From: a virus
Direction: 5' to 3' (one strand)
Length of the DNA: 55,899 nt
IMG/VR virus record: IMGVR_UViG_3300032053_000095
Span: 1-55,899 of that record
Below the pieces are notes generated by a model. The model was not told the origin of the DNA. It was given only the letters and a program-made list of their open reading frames with translations, and searched no databases. Each line of letters starts with the position of its first letter. Position 1 is the first letter of the stretch. The position numbers and the translations under genes are program-made. This document shows positions 1 through 8,796 of the stretch, piece by piece.

Positions 1-503
1 TAAAATTCTATTTCCCACAATCCGCTCGGAATTGTCGTTATCCCGCTCATATTAATAGACCAGGAAGATAAAATCACATTAAGGCCCGATAGTGCCTTGG
101 AAAAAGTAACCGCCGTTCCCTGGGCGGTAAGAGAACTGCCATAATAACCGGCGGAGATAGAACTCACATTACTATTCAAGAAACGCCTTTGCGTGGAGCC
201 AACTAACGAATTAATTTTACTGTTCGTATAATTCGCCGCGTCGGTTCCGGTAGCCACCCGGACTTCATTCATAACGGTATTGGACGAATCCACTATTTGA
301 GTTTTCAGGGAAGTAGTGGAAACTCTAATATTTTCAAAATATCCATTTGTTCCACCAACATTTGTCGCGCCAATGATATCTTTGGCGTTCATGTTCAAGT
401 TTTTCTTCGCTTTATGGTTTCCTAAACCATCACCATGAATCCCTGCAAATACAGAACCAGAACATAAGATCAATAAAAGAAAAATAGAAAATACTTTTTT
501 CAT
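1..503 (-). CDS. Tail-fibre-like protein, N-terminal part, runs off the left edge
   Basis: The gene starts at ATG 503 and is still open at position 1. The first ~21 residues (MKKVFSIFLLLILCSGSVFA) form a clear Sec signal peptide with a V-F-A cleavage site. Next comes GDGLGNHKAKKNLNMNAKDI, a pattern common at the start of phage fibre and S74-type surface proteins, then Ser/Thr/Asn-rich sequence. Its continuation may be the fibre C-terminus at 55412-55899. A direct end-to-end join is out of frame, so bases would have to be missing between the ends. Function in adsorption is inferred. Confidence 0.75.
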   Translation of the reverse strand, partial: MKKVFSIFLLLILCSGSVFAGIHGDGLGNHKAKKNLNMNAKDIIGATNVGGTNGYFENIRVSTTSLKTQIVDSSNTVMNEVRVATGTDAANYTNSKINSLVGSTQRRFLNSNVSSISAGYYGSSLTAQGTAVTFSKALSGLNVILSSWSINMSGITTIPSGLWEIEF

Positions 504-516
504 CTTTAAAACTCCT

Positions 517-2205
517 TTATGGAATCTGAACTTCATCAATATAATAATATAAAGAGGTTCCAGCAGGTAAAATCGCTGAATAAATAGGAGTAGATAATGG
601 AATAGGATATTCAAAATCAACAGGAATACCCTCTAAACAAGTAGTCGTTCCACTTCTATTTGATGCATTAATTTTTATATCACCACCTATTGCGTAAAAA
701 GAAGCCCTAACAACTTCTCCGGCAGGTGAAATAGTTCCAGAAGCATCTATTCCACCGGCTACTCCTGTTGAAACTCTATTAGAATAAAACTTATTTACAA
801 TCGTCCAACTTGACCTTGATTGATTAAGAATATCCTCAAGGGTTCCTTGAGCAGTTGAATCTGGATAATCAGTTGGAAAATTTTTAATCATCCCCGTAGA
901 TTCTAAGATTGAATTTACCACTTTAATCTGATCTATACTTCCACCACGAGGACAAATCGTTCCTTCTATTAAAGAATAAAGTTTATCTAAGTATCCACCA
1001 TAAATATAATTTGTAGTATTTTTCATTAAATCATTAAATTGTGAAATATTCAAAAACCAAGTTGAATGTTGAGTAAGTTCTGTAAATTGAGATATGGTTA
1101 TATAATTAGTTGCGAATTTAGCAAGTTCTTCAAATTGAGTAATAGTCATATAAATAGTAACAGGATTTATAATTCTATCTAAATAACCTCCTCTAATTGT
1201 TACCGTTCCTTCATCAATTTTTACCCAAGAATCTGTTGATGTTTTAACTTTTAATTGACCTTCTGAATCTACTATCGCTTTGTAACTATTATAATAAATA
1301 CTTGAAGTTGAATCCGTTGAAGTTTCTACTCTCAATTCTTTATCTGCCTGAACCTCTGCAATATTGCCATTATAATAAATACCTACTTTAGAATCAGTTG
1401 ATGCTTCTACTTCAAGTTCTCCATCACTCTGGATTTGTGCTTCTTTACCATTATAATTTAAAGTAACTCTTGAACCCGTAGAAGTTTCCACTCTTAATTC
1501 ATTATCCGCTTGAACTTGTGCTAAAAATCCATCATAATAAATTCCAACTTTTGACATAGTATCAGTTTCAACTTGCAGATTTCCTTCATTATCAATTACC
1601 GCATTATATCCATCATAATAAAGTTTCATATCTGAAGTCGTAGAAGTATGCACGAAAAGAAAATCCTCTAAATCACTTCTCAACCTATCCCAATCTGTTC
1701 CGTTAAATCCTAAATTATAAGCAGTAACCGCAAGAGTTTGAGATGAACCTGAAATTCCATTTTGATTAGGAGTAAAAATTTGCGCGGTTCTACCATCATA
1801 ATATAATCCTATAAGAGAATTTGTAGAAGTTCTTGTCCATAAATAATGGTCTTGATCGCTTTTTAATCTATCCCATCCAGTTCCATTATAACCATAAATT
1901 AAATTCTTAACTGTTTCTGCTCTTGTATTAACTGAAACATCATCTAAATTTGCGGAAGATACAGCAAGTTCTATCCAATTATTAAAATTTGAATCCCAAA
2001 CCCAAACCCTATTATGATATGCTCCTGTTGAAATATTATAAGTTTCAAAAGCATTATGAACTCTGTCCCATCCATCATTAATAATATCTGCTATAAGTAA
2101 ATCAGCGGTAGTAGGAGTATCAGTGCTTCCAGAAGGAGTTATCCAAGCAAAAGAAAGAATAGGCATAATAAATAAAAGTCCTAATGCTAAAATTAATTTC
2201 TTCAT
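517..2205 (-). CDS. Secreted repeat protein, fibre/adhesin-like
   Basis: A 562-residue protein. I chose ATG 2205 because GGAGG lies 7 nt upstream; an in-frame ATG at 2241 lacks a ribosome site. The N-terminus (MKKLILALGLLFIMPILSFA) is a Sec signal peptide. Residues ~120-330 hold degenerate ~33-residue repeats with the core V-x-T-S-T-x-S-x-x-x-(I/L)-Y-Y-(N/D)-G-x-x-A-x-(V/I). A second set of three shorter repeats (T/S-Q-F-x-E/D-L) follows. The repeats suggest a beta-structured fibre or adhesin. Its position after the head genes and before another fibre gene supports a virion surface role, but the family is not recognised. Confidence 0.75.
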   Translation of the reverse strand: MKKLILALGLLFIMPILSFAWITPSGSTDTPTTADLLIADIINDGWDRVHNAFETYNISTGAYHNRVWVWDSNFNNWIELAVSSANLDDVSVNTRAETVKNLIYGYNGTGWDRLKSDQDHYLWTRTSTNSLIGLYYDGRTAQIFTPNQNGISGSSQTLAVTAYNLGFNGTDWDRLRSDLEDFLFVHTSTTSDMKLYYDGYNAVIDNEGNLQVETDTMSKVGIYYDGFLAQVQADNELRVETSTGSRVTLNYNGKEAQIQSDGELEVEASTDSKVGIYYNGNIAEVQADKELRVETSTDSTSSIYYNSYKAIVDSEGQLKVKTSTDSWVKIDEGTVTIRGGYLDRIINPVTIYMTITQFEELAKFATNYITISQFTELTQHSTWFLNISQFNDLMKNTTNYIYGGYLDKLYSLIEGTICPRGGSIDQIKVVNSILESTGMIKNFPTDYPDSTAQGTLEDILNQSRSSWTIVNKFYSNRVSTGVAGGIDASGTISPAGEVVRASFYAIGGDIKINASNRSGTTTCLEGIPVDFEYPIPLSTPIYSAILPAGTSLYYYIDEVQIP

Positions 2206-2240
2206 TTTAAATCCTCCGTTATTTAATTCGATATTTTTCA

Positions 2241-2615
2241 TTATTTTAATTCCAGATTAATTGAAAAAGTTAATTTCGGCGTTCCTGTTCCGCCTACCGT
2301 ATATGCTACTTTCAAATATCCTGTCCAATCTTCACAAACATGACCACCGAAAATCCAGGGCGCTCCACCAGTAAAAGCTGAGCTTTTAATTTGAGATTCC
2401 TGATAGACCGTTCTCCATTTAGTATCATCAATAGCAGGATCAACCGGAGATGATAAAAGAGTAATATCTAATGTTTGAGTCGTTCCACTTTGAGCAGTAA
2501 TATAAACCACTGCTAAAGCAAAACGGGAAGAACGCCCGTTTATATAATTTGTATATCCTGAACTTGCAGCTCTTTGTGCGGAAGTAAGAATCGTATGATT
2601 GGAAGGGGAAACCAT
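2241..2615 (-). CDS. Small virion-like protein of unknown function
   Basis: 124 residues, beginning MVSPSNHTILTSAQRAASSG after an AGGAGG site. The composition is Thr/Ser/Gly-rich with alternating hydrophobics (LAVVYITAQSGTTQTLDITL), suggesting a beta-sandwich. No signal peptide, unlike the next gene downstream. It sits between the capsid block and the fibre genes, so a minor structural role is inferred. No family recognised. Confidence 0.7.
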   Translation of the reverse strand: MVSPSNHTILTSAQRAASSGYTNYINGRSSRFALAVVYITAQSGTTQTLDITLLSSPVDPAIDDTKWRTVYQESQIKSSAFTGGAPWIFGGHVCEDWTGYLKVAYTVGGTGTPKLTFSINLELK

Positions 2616-2648
2616 TTTATATCCTCCTATCTTGATTTTATTGCAATG

Positions 2649-2715
2649 TTAGGAACTATATTTATATAATTCCTAATATTACCTCTATTTTAAAATATCA
2701 CTTTCTAAAATAGAG
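2649..2715 (-). repeat. Two inverted repeats in the gene gap
   Basis: TTAGGAA at 2649-2655 pairs with TTCCTAA at 2670-2676. CTCTATTTTA at 2683-2692 pairs exactly with TAAAATAGAG at 2706-2715. Neither hairpin is followed by a convincing U-run, so they look more like RNA processing or stability elements than terminators. Confidence 0.5.
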
Positions 2716-2729
2716 TAATAAGAGGGTAT

Positions 2730-2981
2730 TTATTTTTTCTTCTTCGATTTTTCCTTTTTTATTTTTTTATCCTTTATCACACCATTCGGAGTAACTTCTT
2801 GAGTAGATTTAGATAAGATTTTTTTTTCTTTTACTTCTTGTTTTATTTCTTCAAAATTTGGAACTATAATATCCTCTTCAACTTCAAAAATACTAAAATC
2901 TAAATCAGTTCCTTTTATGATATGTCTTTCTTTTAAGAGCCATTCAATTTCTTTTACATTTGAAGTTTTAATTATTTTCAT
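2730..2981 (-). CDS. Lys-rich small protein, unknown
   Basis: 83 residues. The N-terminal half is acidic and helical; the C-terminus is a basic run of Lys (IKKEKSKKKK). It lies between the beta-helix gene and the fibre block, behind the terminator at 3003-3040. No family recognised. The basic tail would suit binding to DNA or an acidic partner, which is inference only. Confidence 0.65.
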   Translation of the reverse strand: MKIIKTSNVKEIEWLLKERHIIKGTDLDFSIFEVEEDIIVPNFEEIKQEVKEKKILSKSTQEVTPNGVIKDKKIKKEKSKKKK

Positions 2982-3002
2982 TTTATCTCCCTTTTAAAAC
3001 TT

Positions 3003-3040
3003 TAATAAAAAGGAAAGGAAGGAGATTTTACTCTCCTTCC
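3003..3040 (-). terminator. Rho-independent terminator after the beta-helix gene
   Basis: On the minus strand GGAAGGAGA (3040-3032) pairs with TCTCCTTCC (3025-3017), followed by a T-rich run (TTTCCTTTTTATT). It begins 12 bases past the beta-helix gene's stop codon. Confidence 0.7.
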
Positions 3041-3052
3041 ATGTTCTTCTTA

Positions 3053-4024
3053 CTAAATATCTGTCGCTAAACCACCACCAGCACTCGCAGTTGAAGTTGC
3101 CATATCAGCATGAATTATGCCCACCGCATCTGACCATGCAATAGTCGTTCCATTTCCTGAATAAACAGCACAATTTTTCAAGGCGATTTTAGTTATACCA
3201 TCTGTCGGAGTTACAAGCCCAAAAGCATAAGTTCCGTGATAACCTCCACTAACAGAAGTATAAATAAACATACAGTCTTTAAACCAAGTCAAACCCGACA
3301 AACCGCCCGCATCATTCATCTTGACAAGAGGATGGTTTGTGTTATGTTCTATCCTGCGATAAATAACGCAATTGTCAAAATTATTTTTGGAAGCACCAGC
3401 ATCAAAAAGAATTTCACTATTTGCGGTAGTTCCCGCAGAAATCGTATCGCCACCAATCAAACAATTTACGAACCTATTCTCATCAGCATCATTCAAACAA
3501 AGAGAATAAGCATCTGCCGCATCCTGTAAATCATTTCCGCCTATTCCGTAAATGTGGCAATTTTCAAAACAATTTTTCGTTCCTGTAACCTGAACACAAC
3601 CCTTAGAAGTCGCATCTGCTACACCTTGATAAAAATAAAGATTTCTAAAGGTATTCCCTGTACCAGTAACATCAACCATAGGAGTAAGTCCAGTCGTTGT
3701 AGAAGTCTGAAAAATCCTTGCCCTTCCGCCAAGAATACAATTAGAAGAAATACCTATAAAATGACAATATGATTTCTCCCATGTAAGTTTTGCCGAAAGG
3801 TTTATCGCAGAAGCACCACTCAAATAATAAAGCACATCATTTTTTCCGGTTGTTAAAGCAGCATAAGCAACAGTTAGAGTTTTAAATGCTCTATCCGGCT
3901 TCTTACCATTATGTCCATCACTTCCATTCACCGGGTCAAGAAAAAAAGAAGTTCCACCTGTAAGAAAACCTTGATTCCCTATCGGAACTCCTGCGCTTAA
4001 AATCCCATCCTTAAAATTAATCAT
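3053..4024 (-). CDS. Right-handed beta-helix (pectate-lyase-fold) virion protein
   Basis: 323 residues. The N-terminal FFLDPVNGSDGHNGKKPDRA is the usual opening of right-handed beta-helix repeat proteins. It is followed by repeated short rungs (NTFRNLYFYQ, NCFENCHIYG, NRFVNCLIGG, NNFDNCVIYR) with regularly spaced Asn and Cys, as in stacked coils. Proteins of this fold are often spikes or head decorations. The gene directly follows the capsid gene, from which it is separated by a terminator and a 5' hairpin, pointing to a decoration or spike. No catalytic residues could be assigned. Confidence 0.85.
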   Translation of the reverse strand: MINFKDGILSAGVPIGNQGFLTGGTSFFLDPVNGSDGHNGKKPDRAFKTLTVAYAALTTGKNDVLYYLSGASAINLSAKLTWEKSYCHFIGISSNCILGGRARIFQTSTTTGLTPMVDVTGTGNTFRNLYFYQGVADATSKGCVQVTGTKNCFENCHIYGIGGNDLQDAADAYSLCLNDADENRFVNCLIGGDTISAGTTANSEILFDAGASKNNFDNCVIYRRIEHNTNHPLVKMNDAGGLSGLTWFKDCMFIYTSVSGGYHGTYAFGLVTPTDGITKIALKNCAVYSGNGTTIAWSDAVGIIHADMATSTASAGGGLATDI

Positions 4025-4047
4025 ACTATTACCCTCCTTAAAGGTAA

Positions 4048-4070
4048 TGCTTCAAGTTTTCCTTGAAGCA
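4048..4070 (-). promoter_or_regulatory. 5' hairpin ahead of the beta-helix gene
   Basis: TGCTTCAAG (4048-4056) and CTTGAAGCA (4062-4070) form a perfect 9-bp stem with a 5-nt loop. It lies between the capsid terminator and the ribosome site of the beta-helix gene, where it could protect the 5' end of a processed or read-through mRNA. Role inferred. Confidence 0.5.
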
Positions 4071-4080
4071 GTATTAAATT

Positions 4081-4113
4081 AAAAGAGAGAGGGTTTCAAA
4101 ACACCCTCTCTCT
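4081..4113 (-). terminator. Rho-independent terminator after the capsid gene
   Basis: The minus strand carries GAGAGAGGGT (4112-4103) pairing with ACCCTCTCTC (4094-4085), then TTTT and AT-rich sequence. It is 14 bases beyond the capsid stop codon and would limit expression of downstream genes relative to capsid. Confidence 0.8.
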
Positions 4114-4126
4114 CTAATTCCTATCG

Positions 4127-6652
4127 TTATACTCCCGTCCCTGCTCCCAGATACAGCCCGGCATTATCAACCATTGTATAGCCATATTCATGCCGAACTT
4201 TGTAAACTATATCATCTGCTGTCAGGTTGCTCCCAATCTTCGGGTCATCTGCAACCAATACTTCCGGCTCTTCCTTCCCATCAACAAAACCAACTTCAAA
4301 CATATCACATTGAGTTTTATCAGCCACCGCAACCCAATAATACTGATATGTAGAACCCCTAAGATAAGGACAATAAATCTTTCCTAAGCCCTTATGCTCA
4401 TTAGGTTCTGTTGAAGCCGCATCTTCGGGATTATAATCAGCACCAGTAAGACTGTTAACCTTCGCCCTCAATGCTTTTCCATAAATTACTGATTTCATCG
4501 TAAGTCCGATTTCCTCATCATCAACCTGTGCCGCTGAAATTTCATACTTTGAACTTGAAGTAAGAGTCGCCGTCCAAGCCGCAGTAGTGAAAGTTGTTCC
4601 ATCATTTGCCGAAATAACCCTTGTTTCACCAGCACCTGGTCCGTAAACTATTCTTGCATAATAACCAACCAGAGCTGAACCAGTAAAACCAGCATCCGCA
4701 TCGGTTACAACTGTACCCGCTCCATTAACACTATCCACCGTTCCTACTGCTGAAGCCGTTCCTCTCTCCATCCTTCCCGCAATCGCCACGCTCGCATCGG
4801 TAAGATGGTCATAGGAAATGTTATTCGTTACATAATTTCCATGAGAGGTTGTCGCCCAAGCCCTATTCGTCGGTGTATAGGTGGAATTCGCCATCAAGAA
4901 ATAAGCAATATCATAAGCCAACGTATCCCTACCAGCCCGTGCAACCTTGCCGGGAATAGTTTGAATATATCTAAGGTCATCATTTTTAATCGTTTCCCTA
5001 GATACATAAATCAACCCACCCTTTTTCGCAGGCGTGTAGGTGGCTTCTTCATCATGAGGTTCATACAGGTCGCCATATGTACCGCGCTGTGCAACAGTAG
5101 GTAGTCTAGAAAAACCTCCCCACCTTACAACTTCCTGCTGTTTGAAATTTGACACAGGAACTTTACTCACGATAGAATCAAATATAAAAGGAATTTTCGC
5201 ATATTCCTTGCCAACCTTCCTCGTCATTGAAGTTCCAAGAGCATAAGAGAAATCAGTAGTAATAATATTTTCTGTCAACCGCTGATTTTTCCTTGAAGCA
5301 CTTTTCCCCATCGTAACATTAGGGTCATTAGGGTTATAAGCCCTATATGCTTCTTTCAAGCCCTTAAATCCTTCCTTAACTGATTCTTTCAGCTTTCCAT
5401 CAAGAACCGCTTCGGGATCAACAAGTAAATCAAGCCGTGCCTGCAATTTATCTTCTTCGGCTTCGGTAATTTCCACTTTCGTATCTCCCAAACCCTTGAT
5501 GCCAAGAGATTCAGCAAGTTTATCAAGAGTTTTTCTTTCGGAAGCAAGAATCTTATCAAGTTCTGCTTTCTCAAAAACCTTTCCATCAAACTGCTCTTTC
5601 ACTTTCTCCTTAATCGCTTCAGGCAGTTTAGATTCAGCAAGAACCTTTATAAGAGTAGCTTCGCAATTCGCCTTCTTCGTTTCCTGAATCATCTTATTGG
5701 CAGTTGCGATCGCTTCGTCAAGTTCTTTCTTTTTCCCTTCAAGACTTTCATCAACTTTCTTTTCTTCCACTTTCTTTTCTTCTACCTTTTTTTCTTCAAC
5801 TTTCTTAACCGGAACGCTTGCTTTAATTTTCGTTTTCAACTGCTTCAAATAACTCACCGCTTCCTTAACCTTTCCGGCTTCTATCATCTCAATAATCTTG
5901 TTCTCCAAATCGGAAATAAAAGTAGTAACATCTTCTTTCAATTCCTTCGGAGGAAAACTTTCACTTTCAAGAATCCCCTTAATAAGAGCAACTTCCTGCT
6001 CCGGGGTAATTTTTTCTACGTCAATTCCTTCAATAAGACTTTCCTTTATTCCTTTAGCAAACGCATACAACTTTTTCAACCACTCCATTTGTTCCTCCTC
6101 AATTATTTCCAGCCCTGCAAGTAATCTGCATAATTGACCACCTGCTGCCGGATTAGATACTATCGTAACTTCTTCTATACTCCTTATCTCTTTTACCACT
6201 CCGTCTTTATCAACCTCTCCATCACCATCAATAGAAAAACCCAATAAGGATTTCTTGCCATGTTCCCAAGCATCTTTCAAAAATTTTTGTAACCATTCTG
6301 CGTTTTCTGAAATATGTAATTTAGCAAGAATACCTTCTTGAGATTTTCCCTGTTCATCCTCAAAACTTGCATAACGCGGATTATCATACCAACCCACGAT
6401 ATTCTTTATGCAACCTTCTGGGATAATCTTACGAATTGTTTCAGGTAAATGATTCCATACTTTACCTTTAAACTCGTAAGCATAAGCACGGGCATTTTCA
6501 AAAAGGTTAGTGGCTTTCTTTAGAACTTCCGGAGGGTAAGTTTTGTTATTAAGAGATTTACCTGCTTGAATAAGGACTACTTCCCATTCCTTACCTTGAG
6601 CATCCTTAGATTCAATCAGTCTTGCTTGATAGTTTGTTTTGAATTTCACCAA
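4127..6652 (-). CDS. Prohead protease-scaffold-major capsid fusion protein
   Basis: 841 residues with three regions. Residues ~1-180 resemble phage prohead maturation proteases, including GFSIDGDGEVDKDG and VTIVSNPAAGG near the end of that domain. Residues ~190-430 are charged and coiled-coil-like (three VEEKK repeats, long helices), as in a scaffold or delta domain. From ~440 the sequence is an HK97-fold major capsid protein. A Gly/Thr-rich module at ~634-706 looks inserted. Most phages use two or three genes for these roles. An in-frame ATG at 6088 behind GAGGAGG could give a separate scaffold-capsid product. A dedicated promoter lies upstream and a terminator downstream. Confidence 0.9.
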   Translation of the reverse strand: MVKFKTNYQARLIESKDAQGKEWEVVLIQAGKSLNNKTYPPEVLKKATNLFENARAYAYEFKGKVWNHLPETIRKIIPEGCIKNIVGWYDNPRYASFEDEQGKSQEGILAKLHISENAEWLQKFLKDAWEHGKKSLLGFSIDGDGEVDKDGVVKEIRSIEEVTIVSNPAAGGQLCRLLAGLEIIEEEQMEWLKKLYAFAKGIKESLIEGIDVEKITPEQEVALIKGILESESFPPKELKEDVTTFISDLENKIIEMIEAGKVKEAVSYLKQLKTKIKASVPVKKVEEKKVEEKKVEEKKVDESLEGKKKELDEAIATANKMIQETKKANCEATLIKVLAESKLPEAIKEKVKEQFDGKVFEKAELDKILASERKTLDKLAESLGIKGLGDTKVEITEAEEDKLQARLDLLVDPEAVLDGKLKESVKEGFKGLKEAYRAYNPNDPNVTMGKSASRKNQRLTENIITTDFSYALGTSMTRKVGKEYAKIPFIFDSIVSKVPVSNFKQQEVVRWGGFSRLPTVAQRGTYGDLYEPHDEEATYTPAKKGGLIYVSRETIKNDDLRYIQTIPGKVARAGRDTLAYDIAYFLMANSTYTPTNRAWATTSHGNYVTNNISYDHLTDASVAIAGRMERGTASAVGTVDSVNGAGTVVTDADAGFTGSALVGYYARIVYGPGAGETRVISANDGTTFTTAAWTATLTSSSKYEISAAQVDDEEIGLTMKSVIYGKALRAKVNSLTGADYNPEDAASTEPNEHKGLGKIYCPYLRGSTYQYYWVAVADKTQCDMFEVGFVDGKEEPEVLVADDPKIGSNLTADDIVYKVRHEYGYTMVDNAGLYLGAGTGV
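6086..6100 (-). promoter_or_regulatory. Internal ribosome site and start codon within the protease-capsid gene
   Basis: GAGGAGG (6100-6094) precedes an in-frame ATG at 6088 by 5 nt, inside codons for E-E-E-Q-M-E-W. The start would remove the protease domain and leave the scaffold plus capsid from residue 189, analogous to lambda Nu3 within C. Use of the start is inferred from sequence only. Confidence 0.55.
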
Positions 6653-6748
6653 AGCTCCGAAAATAAAAAATTTTTTATTCTCGTTCGGCTTTGGCTACTT
6701 TTCCTTCAGAAAGGAATTTGGCTATATGCGGAACTACTAATTGATAAG

Positions 6749-6777
6749 GTTATAACTTATTTAAATGCATTTGTCAA
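6749..6777 (-). promoter_or_regulatory. Sigma70-type promoter for the capsid gene
   Basis: Minus-strand TTGACA (6777-6772), a 17-bp spacer, and TATAAC (6754-6749). Transcription would start about 90 bases before the capsid ATG at 6652. The stretch 6653-6803 holds no gene. Confidence 0.8.
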
Positions 6778-6803
6778 GGGTTTTTTAAAACAATTTCCTT
6801 TTC

Positions 6804-8423
6804 TTAATCTTTCGTTAAAAGCAATCCACCGTTTCCGGTTGAAGAAATTTTATAAATTTTCCCATTATAACTTACGGAAGTAGAAGTAAATCCCCTCCCA
6901 AATTCAACTATATCCCCTGTAATTGATATATTATTTTGCATAGATTCTTTCACCTTATTTGTTCCTTTCAAAAGAACCCATCCTGATTCAACTAGATTCA
7001 TAAGCCAGTAACCTTTTAAAAGTTTTCCGTTAAACTCAATTGAACGAAAATCATCTGTGCTCTCTATTATATTAAACGTTCCTGAATCCTTAATTTCAAC
7101 AGTCATGATAGATTCAGTTAAATTTCCATAAATAGATCCACCCGCTTTTTTCGTAGGAAGTTCCCCTTGCCAGTTCATCCATTCTTTGTAATCTTTTCCA
7201 TCAGGAGTATTAACATTTATTAATGTAAAATTTAAAGGTATTTCAGATTCTTTCAAAATATCCTTTTTAAGATTAAACTTTTCAATATATTCTTTCCCGG
7301 TATCAATAAGCAATTCATATATAGGAGATAATATTGATTCTTTAATATCTTTATTATATTTAATTCTTAAAGTAAATCTATTTTCATTAATATCAGTTTT
7401 TTCAAATTCATCAATCGGGGTATATTCAATATTCCTTTTTTCAAGTTCATCAGTTAAAACTTCATAAGCACTTAATATTTCCTTATCATCTTTTTTTGCT
7501 CCCCTTATAGTCCAAAGTTCATAAATATATTTTAATCTACCTTCAAGTTCTTCTTCTGTTTCTTTGGATATTAATTCAGGAGTCCAATCAATTTTATCAT
7601 ACTTAGGTTCATTAACTGCTTCTTTAAATTTATTTTGTGCTTCTTCCCATAAATTCGGATTCGTATTATCTGAAAATTTATCACTCGCTTTCCCATCTTT
7701 TATTTCTTTAACATAAACTATATCACCCTTACCATCTCCATTCATAGCCCATTCTTTAAAATCACTTTCACAAAACCAAGCATGTCCCATTCCCTCTGCC
7801 CATAATGCTTCATATAAAGGTTTTTTCTCACATCCTTCTTTCATACACTTATCTCTTTTATGTTTCGCTTCTTCTATCGGTAAACATTTATCAACATTTT
7901 CAGGAATAGTAATACCATCTTTTTTAATTTTTTTAAACATATTCTGATATAATTCTATTGATTTATTTTTCCAGTTTTCAGGATTAAATTTTTGCCTTCC
8001 TCTTATAAGCATTTCTTTAAGTATCAACTCCGTATCATCTAAAATTTCTGATTCTGATAAAATAACTTCTTTATCTTCTTTCAAGTTAGTATATTGCTTT
8101 GAACAATATCTCAAATCTTCAATAAGTTTTCCATCCTCTGATTCTTTAATATCTTTCGCTGGTTCAAAACTAATATACTTAATATTATTATCCTCTATCC
8201 ATTTCTTCGCTTGTTCTTCCGTATATTTATCTTTCGGAAATCTTATCGCTTGCGGAATTACAGGATCATTCTCTTTTGCTATTCCTTTCATCTTAGCCCA
8301 AATAACTTCTACTCCTGCTGGTAAAGTCTTTCCGTAAATCGGTGAATCATTTCTCCTAAAAGAAGTCGGCTCAAACTTATCTGGATTTAAAAGACGAAAA
8401 CTGTGCTGGTTAAGAAATGGCAT
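6804..8423 (-). CDS. Head-associated protein of unknown role
   Basis: 539 residues. The N-terminus (HSFRLLNPDKFEPTSFRRND, followed by the motifs QAIRFPKDKYTEEQAKKW and FEPA) matches a pattern I know from phage head-region proteins encoded near the portal and capsid. The middle is highly charged, with a Cys/His patch (KCMKEGCEKKPLYEALW, then H and C nearby). The last ~120 residues look beta-rich. It lies between the minor head genes and the capsid promoter. A head assembly role is inferred; catalytic activity cannot be assigned. Confidence 0.65.
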   Translation of the reverse strand: MPFLNQHSFRLLNPDKFEPTSFRRNDSPIYGKTLPAGVEVIWAKMKGIAKENDPVIPQAIRFPKDKYTEEQAKKWIEDNNIKYISFEPAKDIKESEDGKLIEDLRYCSKQYTNLKEDKEVILSESEILDDTELILKEMLIRGRQKFNPENWKNKSIELYQNMFKKIKKDGITIPENVDKCLPIEEAKHKRDKCMKEGCEKKPLYEALWAEGMGHAWFCESDFKEWAMNGDGKGDIVYVKEIKDGKASDKFSDNTNPNLWEEAQNKFKEAVNEPKYDKIDWTPELISKETEEELEGRLKYIYELWTIRGAKKDDKEILSAYEVLTDELEKRNIEYTPIDEFEKTDINENRFTLRIKYNKDIKESILSPIYELLIDTGKEYIEKFNLKKDILKESEIPLNFTLINVNTPDGKDYKEWMNWQGELPTKKAGGSIYGNLTESIMTVEIKDSGTFNIIESTDDFRSIEFNGKLLKGYWLMNLVESGWVLLKGTNKVKESMQNNISITGDIVEFGRGFTSTSVSYNGKIYKISSTGNGGLLLTKD

Positions 8424-8427
8424 AATA

Positions 8428-8796
8428 CTACCTCCCTGTTAATTCTTTATTTTTCCTTAAATCTCTTTTAAAATTGTTCCATTGAAATTTTAACTTCTTT
8501 TTATAATATCCTAAACTTAAATTTTCCTTAAAAGGATTTTCTATTTCTACGCATACTGGTGGCTGGCTTTGTCCATACCAAACCCAAAGCCAAATCTTTC
8601 CGGTAAATAAAAATTTAATTCTTTCAAACATATTCGCTTTCCATAAACTTATACATCTTTGTTTGTCTTCATTCCAAACAGGAAGTTCAGAACATTCATC
8701 ATCTTTTACTCCTTCAGGTTTCTTTAAAATCTTTGTCTGTTCTTTAAAGGAAATTGGCTTCACTTTACCTCCAACCTGGCATATAATTTTCTTCAT
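8428..8796 (-). CDS. Conserved phage head-region protein, unknown
   Basis: 122 residues. The core FERIKFLFTGKIWLWVWYGQ followed by QPPV matches a widespread small phage protein encoded beside MuF-type head proteins, usually written ER-x-x-x-x-L-x-G-x-(V/I)-W-L-x-V-x-x-G-x-x-Q-P-P-V. The N-terminal third contains two Cys. It overlaps the end of the MuF gene by 32 bases, so translation is probably coupled. Function unknown. Confidence 0.7.
   Translation of the reverse strand: MKKIICQVGGKVKPISFKEQTKILKKPEGVKDDECSELPVWNEDKQRCISLWKANMFERIKFLFTGKIWLWVWYGQSQPPVCVEIENPFKENLSLGYYKKKLKFQWNNFKRDLRKNKELTGR

Noticed and set aside
5389-5589. Minus-strand open frame inside the protease-capsid gene
   Set aside because: Out-of-frame shadow of the coding sequence, without its own ribosome site.
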